DNA from: Mesaphorura yosii | Taxonomy: Eukaryota; Arthropoda; Collembola; Poduromorpha; Tullbergiidae | Assembly: GCA_009869945.1 (NCBI GenBank) | Contig: WIXG01000023.1 | Coordinates: forward strand, 186,001-250,000 | Reading direction: 5' to 3' | DNA: 64,000 nucleotides | In this document: positions 37,701-52,700 of the stretch, one piece after another | Numbering within the stretch: the first letter of the stretch is position 1 | Layout of the letters: each line of letters starts with the position of its first letter | Position numbers and translations under genes: made by a program | The notes under the pieces: generated by a model | Told to the model about the DNA's origin: nothing | What the model saw: only the letters and a program-made list of their open reading frames with translations | Databases searched by the model: none

Positions 37701-40700
37701 TTTAGAAGTATTATTGTTATTGTGCAGTGCGACTCTTTGTAAAGTTGTAATGATTCGGATGAATGAGTTTGAAAAGAAAGTGAAAAAAGAAGAACGCTCA
37801 TTTTAATTCTATTTATGCGTGCTCGCAGTGCAATGAAAATAATGAGAATGTTCTAAGATGTTGCGATCAAACAATGCAACGGAGAAATAAACGCGGTGAT
37901 GCGATGTTGCAGATTATTTTTATTTTAATGAGAAGCTAAAGATTTGCTTTGTATTTATGTGCCGTACTTTTATCTTTGAAGAGGAGGATCGGAGTTGAGG
38001 ACTCCAAACTTTGTACGTAATTTCAAATTTTATGAACGCTCGCCGTCAGCGCGGACATCGCCGAATTTCCGAAGCTCTAACCGCCTGCATCTATTTTCTT
38101 ACTACCATGTCTTGTCAAGTGTGGCAACTTTTAAGTTCACCTTCGCGTTGCGTCCTTCAGACACGTCAAAAAACTTCACGAAAGTTGTGAAGCGTGAGAA
38201 TTCCGAAATGTGTGCCGTATCTGAGATGAAAAATAGAAAGATTTTCTTTCAAGCGCACGGCCCAAGAAAATGTGGACTTGGTTAATCCATCTTTCCTGCA
38301 TTTAAAAAATTCTATTCTTGAAACTTCGCGTTGTTTAATGAATTCTTCCTTCCATGTCGGCTCTTTTTGTACGCGCAACCCGAAATTCTCTGCTGGATGC
38401 ACAAGCAGCCCATTGTTTCTTGCACGTTTCCGCACTGGCCGCATTTCGAGTGCTGCTGCACGTAGAAATTCTTTTGCCGTGATGCGGTTAGAAAAATGAG
38501 TGAGATCTTCCTCCACGCTCCACACTGCATATAATCAGTAAAATTCGCCCTCGCTTCTGCACATCTTTCATATCCCTCCGCAGTAACGCGCCTGGTCCCC
38601 AGCTACGCCTGAAAAATCTATGCACATTACTTTAATGTGTTTTTCAAGTTGAATTGACACCGGAGCTCAAAGTGCATCCACTTTTCATTTCGTAAAAATA
38701 TTGGAGGCAAAGAGCCGGTGTTTCAACTGTCTGACCTGAGACACATCTCTTAATCAAGTTTAATAAGCTGTAACTGTGGAATTGACAGTGCAAGATTGAA
38801 CCCGGACTTCGTGTTGATGTGACTGGCGTTCGATCCTGCCTAGCATTTGAGGCCCACGCCAACGCCGTACCGAGGTTGATCTGATAAGAAATCGAAATTC
38901 TGAACGCTATAAAACTGAATTCGAATCGGATGTGAAAAATCCGTGGCATTTCGACTTTGACTCGAGATGAGGGCAATCTTGTTTGCAATCTATGCTTTGC
39001 CCTTTGCCACCGGAATTATATTTCTTGTTGTGAAATATTGACTTGGAAAATAAGATGTCATTAAATTTGCGAATTTGGCGAAAATTCTTAAACCGACATT
39101 ACTCAAAACCGGGAACAATAAATTCAAGAACTTCGCGTTGTGCACGGACCAACAGTTGGGCACGAATGGAAATATCGCGTTGATGAATACGATGACAGCT
39201 TTGTTTGTTCTGGGCAGGAAAATATGAACCATTCCGTTTTTGAATTGCAAATATTGTGGGTTGCGTGCGAAATTTCCAGCCCGTCACGTTGGCTTATCAA
39301 GAAATTACCGTGCAACATAGCTCTAAACAATGTTGTATTAATTTAAACATTTCTGCATATAATTCTTGGGCAAATACGAATTTTTTATCTTGAAACACTG
39401 GAGTAAACATAACTACCCACTCACTCACATAGTTAAGATAAGAGTCGTGCCATGCCGTGCTAAACTTTTCACTGTGCGGGTAAGGCTTCGTCTGTTCCAC
39501 GTTCGTAATAAAAATTAAGAAAGTTGAATGAAACTAAAGCTGAGAAAATACATTCGCACGAACACCGAACAGCACCACTGCATGCGTAATAACAATGTAA
39601 GCATAAATACTTTAGATATACCAATTTCGCACAAACTCATAAACATGCGATATTTGAATTAATAAACGACGCTGGCTGGCTTCTCGGCTGACTGCTCTCG
39701 TATGCATGCGTACGTACGAGAACGCATAAAACTTGATTGGGTTTAATCCTCGCTTACGTACAACCGGGCAAGGTCCATGCCCACGGTTTCTGTCCGCCGC
39801 CCGCTCTCCTAATCAAATTTATCATGTACGGTCAATTTTATTATTATAAGACGTACGTGCGACCGTACCAATTTATTACTGCAGTTTCCCCGATGCGTGT
39901 CGATTGCAGCGTGCGGCCCTCCTGCATCGCCATTTATATGACATGCTAAACTCTCCCAGATTCTTTTCTTATCGGCCTTAATAATTGAAAGTATTTTGTG
40001 GAAAGTGGCCAAAGTTCGAAATTTTACGAGGCAGGTCCCGAGACCAACCTCTTTTCCAAAAGTGTAACACGACACCTGCTTAATCAAATGATTGGGCCTA
40101 CCACGCGCAAAAACAAAAATCGATCAGGCATACAGAAATTTAGAAATAGCATGCTGGACAGGGCTGAAATTCCTGTGTGAAGATGAAATAGAAGATATCC
40201 GCAGATGCGTCTCTATTTCTCGCCTTGTAATATTCGAAACGGCGAAGGAAGGATGCGATTTCACGGGTTGGTGAAGCTTGACAAACTACTCGAGTTAATT
40301 TTAACCTTTTACTACTCAAGCGCGTGAGCTAGTAGACAGGACGCTGCGCTGCGTTGAGCACTGATGTAAAGACATGATGGAAATATGTTGAAGATGTGAT
40401 CATAACCGAGATCTTGTCTTCTTGGGTTTGTGTGTACCATGTTCTTAATGGAATCCGTATGACTAAATACACAGTTTAGTATTTACATATTATTGACTCA
40501 GGCTGACTGAAATATTCCAACTTAAACATTATCTCGCTTCTTGCCAGTACAAATATCCTTCCTCTCATCTTGTGTACTCATACCATTTGTTTCAGGATGT
40601 TCGTCTCGACTCGACTCTTCAGTTTCGGCTTCTGAAAAGTAAACTTCATTTGTCATGTTTCTGGGCTTGGAAGATGAACTCGGCTCTTCTTTCCTTCACC

Positions 40701-43700
40701 CCTTTTAAATTGACGAGATGACAACGTCTTAATTCATAAGATCAAGATGCAGACGCCGTTTTAATAATAATGACGACTAATTTATGACAGATCTGTCACG
40801 ACCACTATAGCCAGCCAGTGCTACGCTGTCTTGCTGGGTCGTATAATTATCTTCACGGTTCCAGGAACATCTGACTTTTTATTCACGGTTTCTTAGTTAT
40901 TAGTGAGATATTTATTTCATAAAGCTGCCGATCCACATTGCACATGCTGCTGCCATAAAATTGAGCCATATGCAAATTAATACGTGAGACAACAGTTTAA
41001 TTGTTTGAGTCATGAAGGTACCTCATGAGCGATATAAATTACTTGCGGAAGCAGTGAACAGAGTCATCCTCGACAAGCACAGTCTTGAAACTGGCGAATG
41101 CTTGGCTTGGGTATTTAAACATTCGGAGTACAAAGAAGTTCTTCTCATGGTGCCAACTTTTCGCAGCGAAGTCCACAAATTCTTTTATGATCACAAAGCT
41201 ATAATTATGCTCCATTCTCTTGAACACTGAAGCTAAAGCTAAATTACCGACCGATTAAAGTCGAATGCGAAATGTGAGGTATATCTCGATACCATACCTG
41301 TATTTTATACGACGGTAGACAGACACTGCTGGGTTAATTGCGTTATTATCTTAACACCGGACCTCCACAACGGCAAGTCAGCATTTTGTGGGCCACCATG
41401 CTCGCCTCTGGCCAGCCAACAAACTTGTGTTTGGTACGCAGGAATGAAAAATGTATAGTTAAGTATTAGTTGGAATATTCTCAACAATATTTTTCCACAA
41501 AACCGCATGAGTTCTTTATGCCGCATTTCACGAACACCGCATTTGTGGTTTCTGTCAGCTCAGAACCCTACTTCTCAAGCACATGGAATGAGAAGGAGCC
41601 CTTCTTTACTCACTCGCTCTCTCACACATCTCTTAATTAAAATAATATTTCGTGAAAAGCAATCCATCCTTTTCGAGCCTCGTGAGCCTTGCTAGTGATT
41701 CATGAAGATGCCTCCCATGTGCTGTAATGAATACGGTGTCGAAAGAAAGAGTCTCAGCTTTCATAGCCTTCCCTTCAGTTTCAGAGAACGCCGAAAAGGT
41801 AAATTGGCGTATTAATTTTTCGTTACTCTGTAATTTTAAAACTCTTAATTTATTTGGTACACATGAACACCAACTTGGTTTGAGGTTGAGTAGAAGAAGG
41901 CAAGAAGAGCGCACCGAGTTTCCCAAGAACTGACTTGAAGCTTTAAGCCTTCTCTTACCTCACCGGAATAAAATATGGGTTTGTCTAAGCGAATGCAAGT
42001 GCAAGTGTTTTTGTAACAAATTACCGGTCGTAATGTGTTTACAGTTTACAGGATACAGCCGTTAGCATTATGTTAATAGTACAGAATAAAGGATTGTGTA
42101 CTTCCAGAATTCACACTGTAATTCAATGCCAAGTGTATTCAACAGAGTTTAAGAAGAAAATAACAAGAATTTTTATTACCTAGACTCAAGAAAGCACAAA
42201 AGGAAAGACAAAGACCAAGTGAATAGACAAAAGACTTGGCACATTAAATAGTAATGAATAGTTGCTTAATTATATGACTTTATGAATTCGTGTAAGATGC
42301 ACGTCTTTTCCTCGAGAGGAGGACCATTCTAATGTTTGTGTATTGTAGTCGTATAAGTCAAACCCAACTCCAACATCCGACTGAGCAAGAAATTAGGGTA
42401 CGTCAGCTGCTACTTTTGTAAGCATTGTTGGAACAGTTTTGAAGCACTATTGAGTGAAAAACGTCTGTAGATTCTGGCGTAACCCCTCAAAAGCTGTGGA
42501 AAATCTCTTCGGAAGCTCATACTGTTTTATTATTGTGATTCTCCATTTTTGATTCAAGTTCAGTCAGCTAGAACATTGAGTGTCTCAACAAATTGATTTT
42601 TCTTTTGATACTGGGAGCTCAGACTGGGATGAAGACGGCAAACGAGTTCGAACAAAGCAAATCTGCAAGAGCAAGACCTAGATTTCGTTTTCCGGGAAAT
42701 ACGTAATGTGTATGCAACAAATGGAACAGTAGAAAGATGTTACGGTTACTGTTACTGGATTCATACAATAATCTTGTTAAGATAAATGGATTTAAACCTT
42801 TCCCTTCGCATCTGACGCTGAAGCCTCTCGCCTCTTTGGTGCTGGTTAAATAACGGAAGTAAATTCAGGCTGACATTTGAGAAACTGAATGAATTCACAA
42901 ATTTCTTTCTTTGCTTCTTGAATGCACTCGTAATTCGGCTACGATCGTTGCTTGTTTTCGTGCAGCACGCAGCAGGCACTTGAAAAGATGAGAAAGATGA
43001 TCGCACATTTATCTTGACTGTTATTCCTCGTCGCGTCGCAGATGCTTTCCACTTTCTATGCTCAAGTGCAGTGCACACGTTGCATATCACTTTTACTCCA
43101 GCCCTGCCCGGACAGTAATGCACAAGACAAGGCAAAGAAGCAGCAGCAACAGCAAAAGTAAAGACATCATTTGTTCATCCTTCTTGAACTGGTGCAATGC
43201 AAGGCAGGAATAAATTATGTAATCTTATTAACTATGCACGCATGAGATACGCACATTTTCTTCTTCTGGAGTATGTGTACAGTGTACATACACGTTTGCC
43301 ATATGATTATTACATTATATTTTAGATAAGTTCAAACAACACGAAATACGACAAGAAATACGTAAACAAAGCGAAGGTGAAGGCGAACTCGAAGACGAGA
43401 CAAGAAGCGCACGAGATGAAAGTTTACTTTTCATTTGATGTAAATGCGAATGACATACGGCGCAATGTGAAGCAGCGAAACAGTGCAGGTCGTCAAGTGA
43501 AGGTCAGAAGTGTGTACTTAATAATGGAAAGGGTTTAAAGTTGAAGTTGAAGGTTACCAAGTGCAGCACTTGAATTGCACTTTCCTTCTATTCGGGTATG
43601 CTTGCGTACATGCAACCAGGCTCGCCAATCCCGTGTGTGAGTTGTTCACTTTGGAAAATTTGGATCCTGACGAGAACTGCACGCATTAGAATTTCAACTG

Positions 43701-46700
43701 ATCAACTTAAAAATTCAATACACACTCGACGAAAATGAGGTAAAGACGTTGTGTGGCAGTGCCGACATTACATTTCTGCAAGCTGTTTGCGGAGCAGTGA
43801 AGAGCAGAGCGATGCGAGTACAAATTAAAGGGAGCCCGTCTGTCTCGGCAGTTGAATCTACATGACGGAAGCACCTGCGGACGACGAGTTTGAGCATGTT
43901 CACATTGTATTCCGGTTGGCAATCACATTTCACCATTCACAAAAAGCCATTCACGCAAATGCGCTTCCTTCCCATTGAACTTGTATTGAATGGAAAAAGA
44001 AAAGGGAAAGCTTCATTATTGTAATGTATTGATTCACGTCGCGTGTAGCAAGCAGATGTAGCATACAACACGGAAAGGAAGATCCAAACTTTCTACTTTT
44101 CTGATGCTCAACAAAAATGAAGAGGAACGCGTATAGACTCGTAGACTCGTTTGTGTTATTTAAAATCAAGAAAGATGAAATTATTCCGCTAGAATAAAAA
44201 ATGTCGAGCTGAACCCAAATTTCCTTTACTAAATCAAGAACTCACTGTAAAAAGTTGTCGAGTTAATGCGAGACTACAAAACAGGAGTGGAAAATTGTAG
44301 GCTTCGACTACTGTGTACTGCAATATTAATGCAATTTTGGTAAAATAGTAAACTTGGTTTAAAAGAGACGACAATCCAGTACCATTGCTAATTCTTTTGT
44401 TCTTTCTATTCGTTCGAAACGGAATGGAATCCGCTGCATCGCATTTCGCATTGCAGTAGTAAGTCAGTGAAGACTATATGGATGCTAAAATTGCTCGAAT
44501 CTCAGTAAATTATAGCTAGGGCTAACTAGCCTGATTTTGTGGATTAGGAAAGGATTAAATTACTTGAGCAAGGCACTGGAGTCAAGCAAAGAACAGATTT
44601 GGGTCCAACTCGCCGAGTTGCTTGCGGGAAGGAATCTGGAGATAATTAAATCATCTCAGTTTCTCAGTTGAAGTCGTAACTCGCATCTCGCGTATCGCGT
44701 CCTTTCATCTGAAGGTTATTAAATTCCTTCTTAGAAGGTATTAAATGCTATGGGCTCGTACTTTATGACTTGTTTCAGCTTGTCTGGCTTGATGTTCATA
44801 GAAATACCATTTATGAGACCACAAACTAAATCAATGGTGAATGCTCTTCATTGTTTCATGAGTCCGCGGCCTGCGCCAGGTTTGATTAAGTTATTTCATA
44901 TGGCAAAAGGAGGGCGCACTTTGTGGTTTCTGTATTAGCAGGATTTCCTGTATTAAAGAATTCCATAAACTGTGCGCAACTCCGACTAGTTTATAGCCGA
45001 CTTCCCGTTTCCTTAATTGCAAGTTGAGAGAAAGAAATTGAAAAAAGCTGTCCCGGAGTTCATAGTTCAATATATTGTGTTTTCACTGCGTTCTAAATTC
45101 CGAGCATGTTAAACTACATCCAAGACTTCAGCCTCGAGCGAGACGTAATTGAATTTCTTGAGTTTCTCGTGCAGACGAAGAGTTGAGACCGATGAACTAC
45201 AAACTCAGGTTGACAACTTCTGTAAACAATATACAAGCGGCACGTTGTGCAAAAAATAATGTTATTGCGGTTGGCATTCGAATTCTTGAGTGATTCGCTG
45301 CATTCGCTACCTAGATATGTATAAAAAGTAGACAGAGACAGACAACCATTCAAATTATTTTAAGGAACAATAAATTGTATCTCTGCTCACATGTGAATGC
45401 TCTCCTTGCATTTCATGTGCAAGAGATAGAAAGGCAATGTCACAGTCTACTGAGCAAGACAATGCAATAAAAGAAGAGATTCGATTTGATTTCTTCGATA
45501 AGTTTCTCTGCTGAACTCCTACTTCAAGTCGGGTTGTTCTGCTATCTTGCAGATGTGCTTTTAATAATTCGCAAGGTATCCCAGCGATAAAAGAAGATGC
45601 GAAAGCGAGGGCGACGGGCTGAAGACGGACGGGGATATTGAATTCTTCATGTACGAAACGGAGCGTAGCACATGAACGAAGAATAGCATTTCTGCATTTC
45701 AGAAAGGGATATAAAAAGAAATGAGAATGAAAAATTGATTCAGGCAACAATTCATTTTTCCTTCACTGCCATCCAACTTTGCCCGAGTGAGACATTTCAG
45801 ATGGAGATTGGAATCTAAATCCCAAGTTCAGAACGCAACAACGCAGCGTAGAAATCATAGCGTAGAAATGTAAATAATGAAGAAATCTATTACTCACATT
45901 TCTTAGTCCTTCGACCCTGGCAATATTTTAAGCGAATTATTACCATCACGTCTTCACAGTCTAAAGGAGATACTGCTCATATTCCATTAAATCGTTTATT
46001 GAAGATGACCCTGGCTGGCATTTCTAAAGCCATTTGTAGTTACACTGTGAAACCTCGACTACTTTCCTTCGAAATTGCGATTTAACAAAAATGTTTCCAT
46101 TATGCCTCCCAATTTTAATATCTTTGGAATTTACGATCTTGACCCTACCCTGCCGAGCGTAGCTTGTAGCTTGATGTCATCTCAAAGAAATGTCTTTGTT
46201 GGCGTCCCTGTGCATTGCATCATGACTTTAATCCATTATTACATTTTTGTGTCCAACGGAACTGTGGATTGTGTACAGGTGAAAGGCTATCGAATATGAA
46301 TTAAATTCCTTGACATGACAGGAAGACGACGACGGGATTCTGTCGCTCTCGCTCTCGGGTCACCTGAAGTGAAAGAGTTATGACATGAGTATCTTGTGCG
46401 TACTGTACAAATTGTCCACTGGAGCCGAATTAAATGAAATATGTCACTTTTGGCGTCGGTGCATGTGTTTGAATGGAGGAACGTGGCATGCGGGAAGTTG
46501 GTGATTCGTGATTCATTAATCTCCGTCTGGAAGTGAACTCGGTTCTATTTATTTTCTCTCTTGTTGTTTGATGACCCAGAACACAATAATGTCAGACATT
46601 TGCAATGGTCGCTGCCTTTCCAATTCCCAAAGGTATAGAGACAAGTACGAACATCGAGCACAGCACGAGTTTCCTTCCCGTAAATGTCGTCTTGGTCCTG

Positions 46701-49700
46701 CGGTTTGGTTTGCCCTCTTGAAAGAAACTTTCTTGTGGTTTAGTGAAAGACGAACTAAGAAAGGGAAGACATGCCGGCTCTCGGGAGGTTTCGCTTCCTT
46801 TCTGCTGTTCAAATACAGCGCACTTACGTCGAAGATTTCGATCAAAGTTCCATATTTTGACAAATATTTTGCTGGCTGAACTATTTTAGAATTGAAAAGA
46901 ACATTTCAAGTGAATGCAATGATTGACGAAAGCTACATTGCAAAAATTACGGGTGACTTAATCTAATGCATGTAATCATAAATCAGGTTAGACTAATTAA
47001 CAATCACTTCGTTTTCGACGTTGAAGGAGCCAGAGTGAATAAAAAAATTAGCCCAGCTGAAGTACGAAGTTTGTAAGCTCTAGCAAGGCAGGACAAGACA
47101 AGAGGCCGGACTCACATGCTTACCGGCTGGAGAAAAAAAGAAATTAATAGAGTCATTCCTTACTTTTTTATTTGCTTCAATCCTTCTTTTCCTCCTTAAC
47201 AGCATTACGGCCGGAGAAACGAAAATTATTGTCTCAGTAAATCTATTATGTTTCTTTGCTTTTATCCTAGCCAGGAAAGTTTCCGACTTCTTGAATTTCA
47301 CATTCCCTTCTCGTTCGCTCTTTCCCAGCCTCAAGCCTTCAATTTTATTTATTAGTCTCATCAATTATTTTTATTCTCTTTCCATTTCCTTCATTTTTTA
47401 CTTCCTTACAATCTCACTTTACACAGACAGAATTCTCCATTGTGTAGGTGGATTGGATTGAGTCTCAGCCATTCATGGCCGCAAAGATAATTTAACTTTG
47501 AGATTTCTTATTCCAAGTGTTAATGCGCCAAGAGTTTTGAACTAAACGAAAATATCATTTTTCAAAACTAATTAAGTGAATGGAGTGGAAAAGATTTGAT
47601 CGCGTTTCTTTGTTAAATTAATTAACTCAAAGGTTCATTATTTTCTTCGTAACATCGAAGGAATTCTTGATTCCTACAAACAAAGGCGATTGCTCGTTAA
47701 TTATTTTCATGCCGAATGATGAGTTTCGAATTGAAATTGAAAGCCGAATAATAGTAGAAATCAATTCTGGTTTTCTCGCAACGCGAATTTCGAATTGTAT
47801 CGACTTTGTATTCCATTCAAGACGTACAATAGTCTCATTGCTCATTTACATGGACGATGAACAAGCACAGGCCCCACGATAGAGTTGCATGTGCACTTGT
47901 TCTGGGAACTCTTTCCTGCTTCTTCAAAATTCAAAACGAATCCCCTGCCTTGTTCTTTGTCGATTGGCATACGTCCGCAGTAGTTCTGCGTTTGTTTACT
48001 TTGCATTAAACTGGATTGGAAATATTACAATAAAAGAATCAACGACAGAAGCGAACGAGTTGCTCGTTGATGTCAGAACATGCGAGAATGCGAGCGAGTT
48101 CGTATTTCTCGTCTGGCAATAGCAAGGAGAATGGAGGTACTTTGGTTTAAATAATTATTGTGGAAATGAATCATTTCCTACGTTGTGCAGCACACGTAAA
48201 TTGCACGGAACACGAAAGATGGGAGCAAGTTCAGTGCAGTCGATACGAGAATGGAAATCAATGGATGTTGCAATTACAGGGTGAAATGCAGTTGCAGTTG
48301 TAGTGCATTATAGATTTGTTGAAAAGTTTATTTCTTGCTCCTGCATTCTGTTACTCTTCGTGCGCACATTTCACTGGAACTGCTGCTGAAAACGGACACG
48401 AAGAAGTTGTCATTGTCGTCGCTGCCAGACTGCCAGTGAAGGGACATTTATTTACATTAGATCTTATAAAAAAAGAGACAACAGAGAAATTCTTAGCACG
48501 GAATGGGGCAAAGGCCGTCCCGGCCGACCGATGCATGTTTGAATTGAAGTCGACTCGAGTCGAATGTCTTGAACAAATAGATTCTGCATGCCACCACGAT
48601 TCTTGTACATGTGGGGTGAGTGAAATGTGAAAGAGCAAGCAAGTCGTGCTAGTACACTGGCACAGAAAATCTTGACAAGCAAACTTTTCCCCGCTTGTTT
48701 TGTGTTTTGTTTAATGATCTTCAAACATTGATCTTCTTTCTGTTTCTGATGTGAAGCATCCGCGTAGCGTGCGGCACTCCAATCCAAATCTCGTTTCTTG
48801 CTGCGACGGCTAAGCTACGCGCGCAGAGGACAAGGAAGACTTGCTTGTCTTCGCAGTTTACAAATAATTATTTCCACACTCACGTAACGGGGCTGGAAAT
48901 ATATTGAGTGTCTACTGCAAATGACGGTGCTGTAAGAAAATGCAGTCGCGTCCTACGAGTCGCGAGTTTCTTCAGGAATTCACACTTTAATTTACTTTGC
49001 GAGCATTGAGTGAAATCGAAAATCAGTCTGGGAGGTTAAAAATACGGCTGCAGTGACAGTTTAACTTCATCGGAGAAACAACATCGTGATCACGGGCAAT
49101 AATACTTTTTGACATTCTGGAGAATCGGATGGAATGCTCAGTGCCTTGCAGGTCTTGGAAATGCGTTGAGTGCAATGCATACGAAGACCGGCAATCAAAA
49201 TAAACCTAAGCCTAAGTAACTTTAACGCAATGCAGAATGTGAAGATGGAGTCCTTCATGAAACAAAAACAATCACTCGAAAGTGAGTTTATTTTCACATT
49301 CATTTTCTTAATAACACTACCCTGAATGTGTCCCGAATGAAATAAAATGACTTTTTGTAAGGTGCGGTGGATAAATATTATGATAATTAGCAGTTTAGAA
49401 CTAGCTCTTCTTAAATCTTTCATGTCAATAATGTAAAGTGGCGTGGTGAACGTTGAAGGAACTTCCACAGAAGCTTTCTAAGAGTTTAACAGGTTCAAAA
49501 TGTTTAAATTAACACGGAATAATTTGACTATTTCGAAAGGATATAAATATTGATTCTATTAGAATCACATTGTCACACCATCCAACTCGTTTACTTGCCA
49601 AAAGAAGTCTGGACATTTCGGCAGGCTTTCGTTTAGTTGAACTCCTGTGAGGAAAATTGACTGCGTAATTATAAATTCCATTCTCCGCCACCGTCACAGG

Positions 49701-52700
49701 CAAATAAAGTTGCTTCAAAATTTCCTTTCAAGTTCTGGATAGACTTTTAATAAGTAAAGTGGCACCTCAGTTTGAGTTGAAGCCCTCCTCATAATTACCC
49801 GTTGCAAAATTATTAATGCAGTTGGACAATTTTGGGAGTTTTGCTTTGCTGAATTCCGCTGGAAGGAATAATAAGGGTAAATAGAAGAGAAACAGAACCC
49901 TTCATTACCTACTGTCTTATTCCCGTACCCGGCAATTAAAATCTTTCAATTCCATCTCAAACCGTTGCCTTTTGCTATTGGTGTTCGATTCTCTGGCAAT
50001 TTTTAATATATTTTTGAGAATTGCCAAATATTTCAATTCAATGCACTGACAGGAACCAAATGTAATATTGTTTGAATAAATATCGATACTTCTGGCATAC
50101 GGTCTCGCTGCTGTCTCAGCTGCAACTAAACGTAAGCTTTAGTCATTTCGTATTTTGAGAAATAGGAAGCTTGCTGACTGACGAAGGTGCGTGAGAGTTT
50201 TTCACCGAAGACATCAGTTTTAAACAGCAATGAAGTTTTTGTGTTAATGACAGAATTTTCCAACAAGTAATTGTGTCACTCAAACGCTCGTCACATGAAA
50301 CGTCACGAGTATAGTGGGAAGTTGTGCCTTTGTGAGAGCTTCGAGAGTCGAATTGATTATCGCTTCCAGGCAATTGACTACCAGTATCTTCAGTTTCTTG
50401 ATTTCTTTACACTGCACTAAATATGTTATACCAAATTCGTTAGGGCGGCCCACGAGTAAGGGAGAGAAACTGAGGCACAGATGGAAGGATGATTTACTTC
50501 GTGGTTCCTGTAAGAACCTGTAACTTATTTTCCGGGTTTTGTCTTGTTGTCTTTAGCCCTGGGCACGATTCTACGTCTCACACGCGGCACCGTTAATGAG
50601 AGTTCGTGCAAGATGTCTGTTTTTCTTGCGGTTTGCTTTCACCTATGCTTGGTTCATAACGTCTCTTGTAGCAAACCCGATCGCAAACACAGCATCTCTG
50701 ACATCTGCCTTAACGTCTAGCCAACATTTGTGTACTGCCCTGAGGACAACCGTCGACTTCAGTCCCCGTTGCTTGTATTTTGAAAAGTTCACCAGGACTC
50801 ATAATTTTTACAATTTCCAAAACCAAACCAGATATCGGAGGAAAAAGGCGAGAACCCATGAAATGAAGTGAGGTGCAGCAATGAAAGCATTTGGATGTTC
50901 GTATTTGTGGTCAAAATTACTTCTCGCCAACGGCCGAGGAGATGAAGATGATACAGTTGATGGCTGTCCTTACCCGTGCCTAAGCATGTTCATGGATCGA
51001 TCAACAGAACGAATTTGTGCAGTGCCAGTGCACCAGTGCATGCTTTCCGTGTTCTTCGAATTTCCTATTACTCCCTTCCTGTTTTCCTTCTTCCCTATAG
51101 CCTATTTTACACTTCTTACAAATTTCAGTCATGCAACTCGCGACGTAAAGAGCGATGAAATAAAATGCAGAAGATCGTGGGTGTACGCTTTCTGCCTGAC
51201 GTGCACGGTGCTGTATTGTGCTTGCACTCCGGCACAGTGCCGAATGTATCGAAATTTGGAGTCAGAGTCAGATTCAGGCGTAATCCATACGCAAACTCGG
51301 ATACGCGCGTTCCGGCCGAAGGAGAAAGCGATAAGAAGCAATAGCAATTCTCGCATGTGAAAGATTCACTCTCTCCCATCATTCGCATCTTTCCCTTCAC
51401 GCACGCAGCATTTCCTTCAGGAATTTTATTACAGCGAGCGTGCAGTCTTACCTTTCACGTGTAATATGTACAGCTGAGTCATAGGTAAAGGCGAGCAAGT
51501 CTGAGAATATGAAAATATTACGGCAATCGCCATCATAAACCAAGTAAACTGGAACGAATGCGAAACGAGAAAGTTTCCGTCGTGTAAGTAAGCACAACCT
51601 GAGAATGTAACACATGTACAACAACGAGGCTTGGTCTTGACCTGCCTGGTCCGTCTTTAATATTTATACTTTAAAGAGTTGTTACTCAGGAACATGGAAT
51701 ATGACAAGCGAATTTATTCCACGACATAAAAACGCGACGGAATGTTGAACGTGCACTTATGAATATTCGCAATATCCAACATCTGATGCGGAACCCTCCA
51801 TTCATAACTTTTAGTGCAAAGCGAATTTGTACGTTTATGTTGCGTAGTCGGAAGTTTCTTCGACCCGACCTCATAAATTGCCATGCTCTGCCTTGCCCTG
51901 TGCCAGTGTCAGTGCCAGGGCGAGAAGAAGAAAGTGGAGCAAGAGAAACTGAGCAACGGATAACGATATGTGGTATTATTTAAGGCCCGTTAGCAATTCA
52001 TGTTTATGAATTTTTTCCAAGTGTCCTTCGTATGCAGTTGAAACTTCTCAGAACTTGCCACCCAATTTCATCAGAGCTGAGAAATTGATGTTCGTTTTAT
52101 CAAAAATTGTGAAAGTGAACTTTTCGGTTCGTTGGATGAAAGTGAGATGCAAGCAATTTTTGGAAATGTTCCTGACTCTCCTTGCGCTCTGCACTGCGTT
52201 GTGTGTGGCGTGGTATGGAGTTACACTTTTATGGAACTTTGTTTCAAGTTGCCAAAAATGTGAGACTACATTGTACAAGATTAGGGCCAATTTTATGTAA
52301 TGTTGTGCGTACCGGAGAAAAGTAATAAGTTTGCTTGTGCCAAGAAGAATGTGCAAAGGTAACCTGAAGTTCATTTGAGATCTTTTGTCTTTGGACTTGG
52401 AGCCGCCAAAATATATTAGCCATCTTACCTTGCTCTTACCCGTGCTGTGCTGGTCTTGGTCCCTGGCATTGCCAACAGACAATGATCTCTTCGGTGAACT
52501 ACAAAAAGGAAATAAATGAGAGCTACTAAATCCAAAGTGCAGAGAAACTTGCAGGCAGATCGTCTCAAGTTAAGCAGCTTCCTTAGACCGTTGTAGCTGT
52601 GTCTTAGAGTCTTGGGTGCTTGTATTTGCCATTACCATTGCGTTGAAGGTTGTTCGCGTTAGTCGAGGCTATAGTAATATGTCAGTGACAGGATTAAAGT

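Noticed and set aside
50881..51360. 159-codon plus-strand frame in robo intron 1
   Set aside because: The composition is erratic, with no signal or domain, and frames overlap on the opposite strand; treated as chance.
52048..52482. 144-codon minus-strand frame in robo intron 1
   Set aside because: Basic, low-information product without domain similarity and no supporting context.
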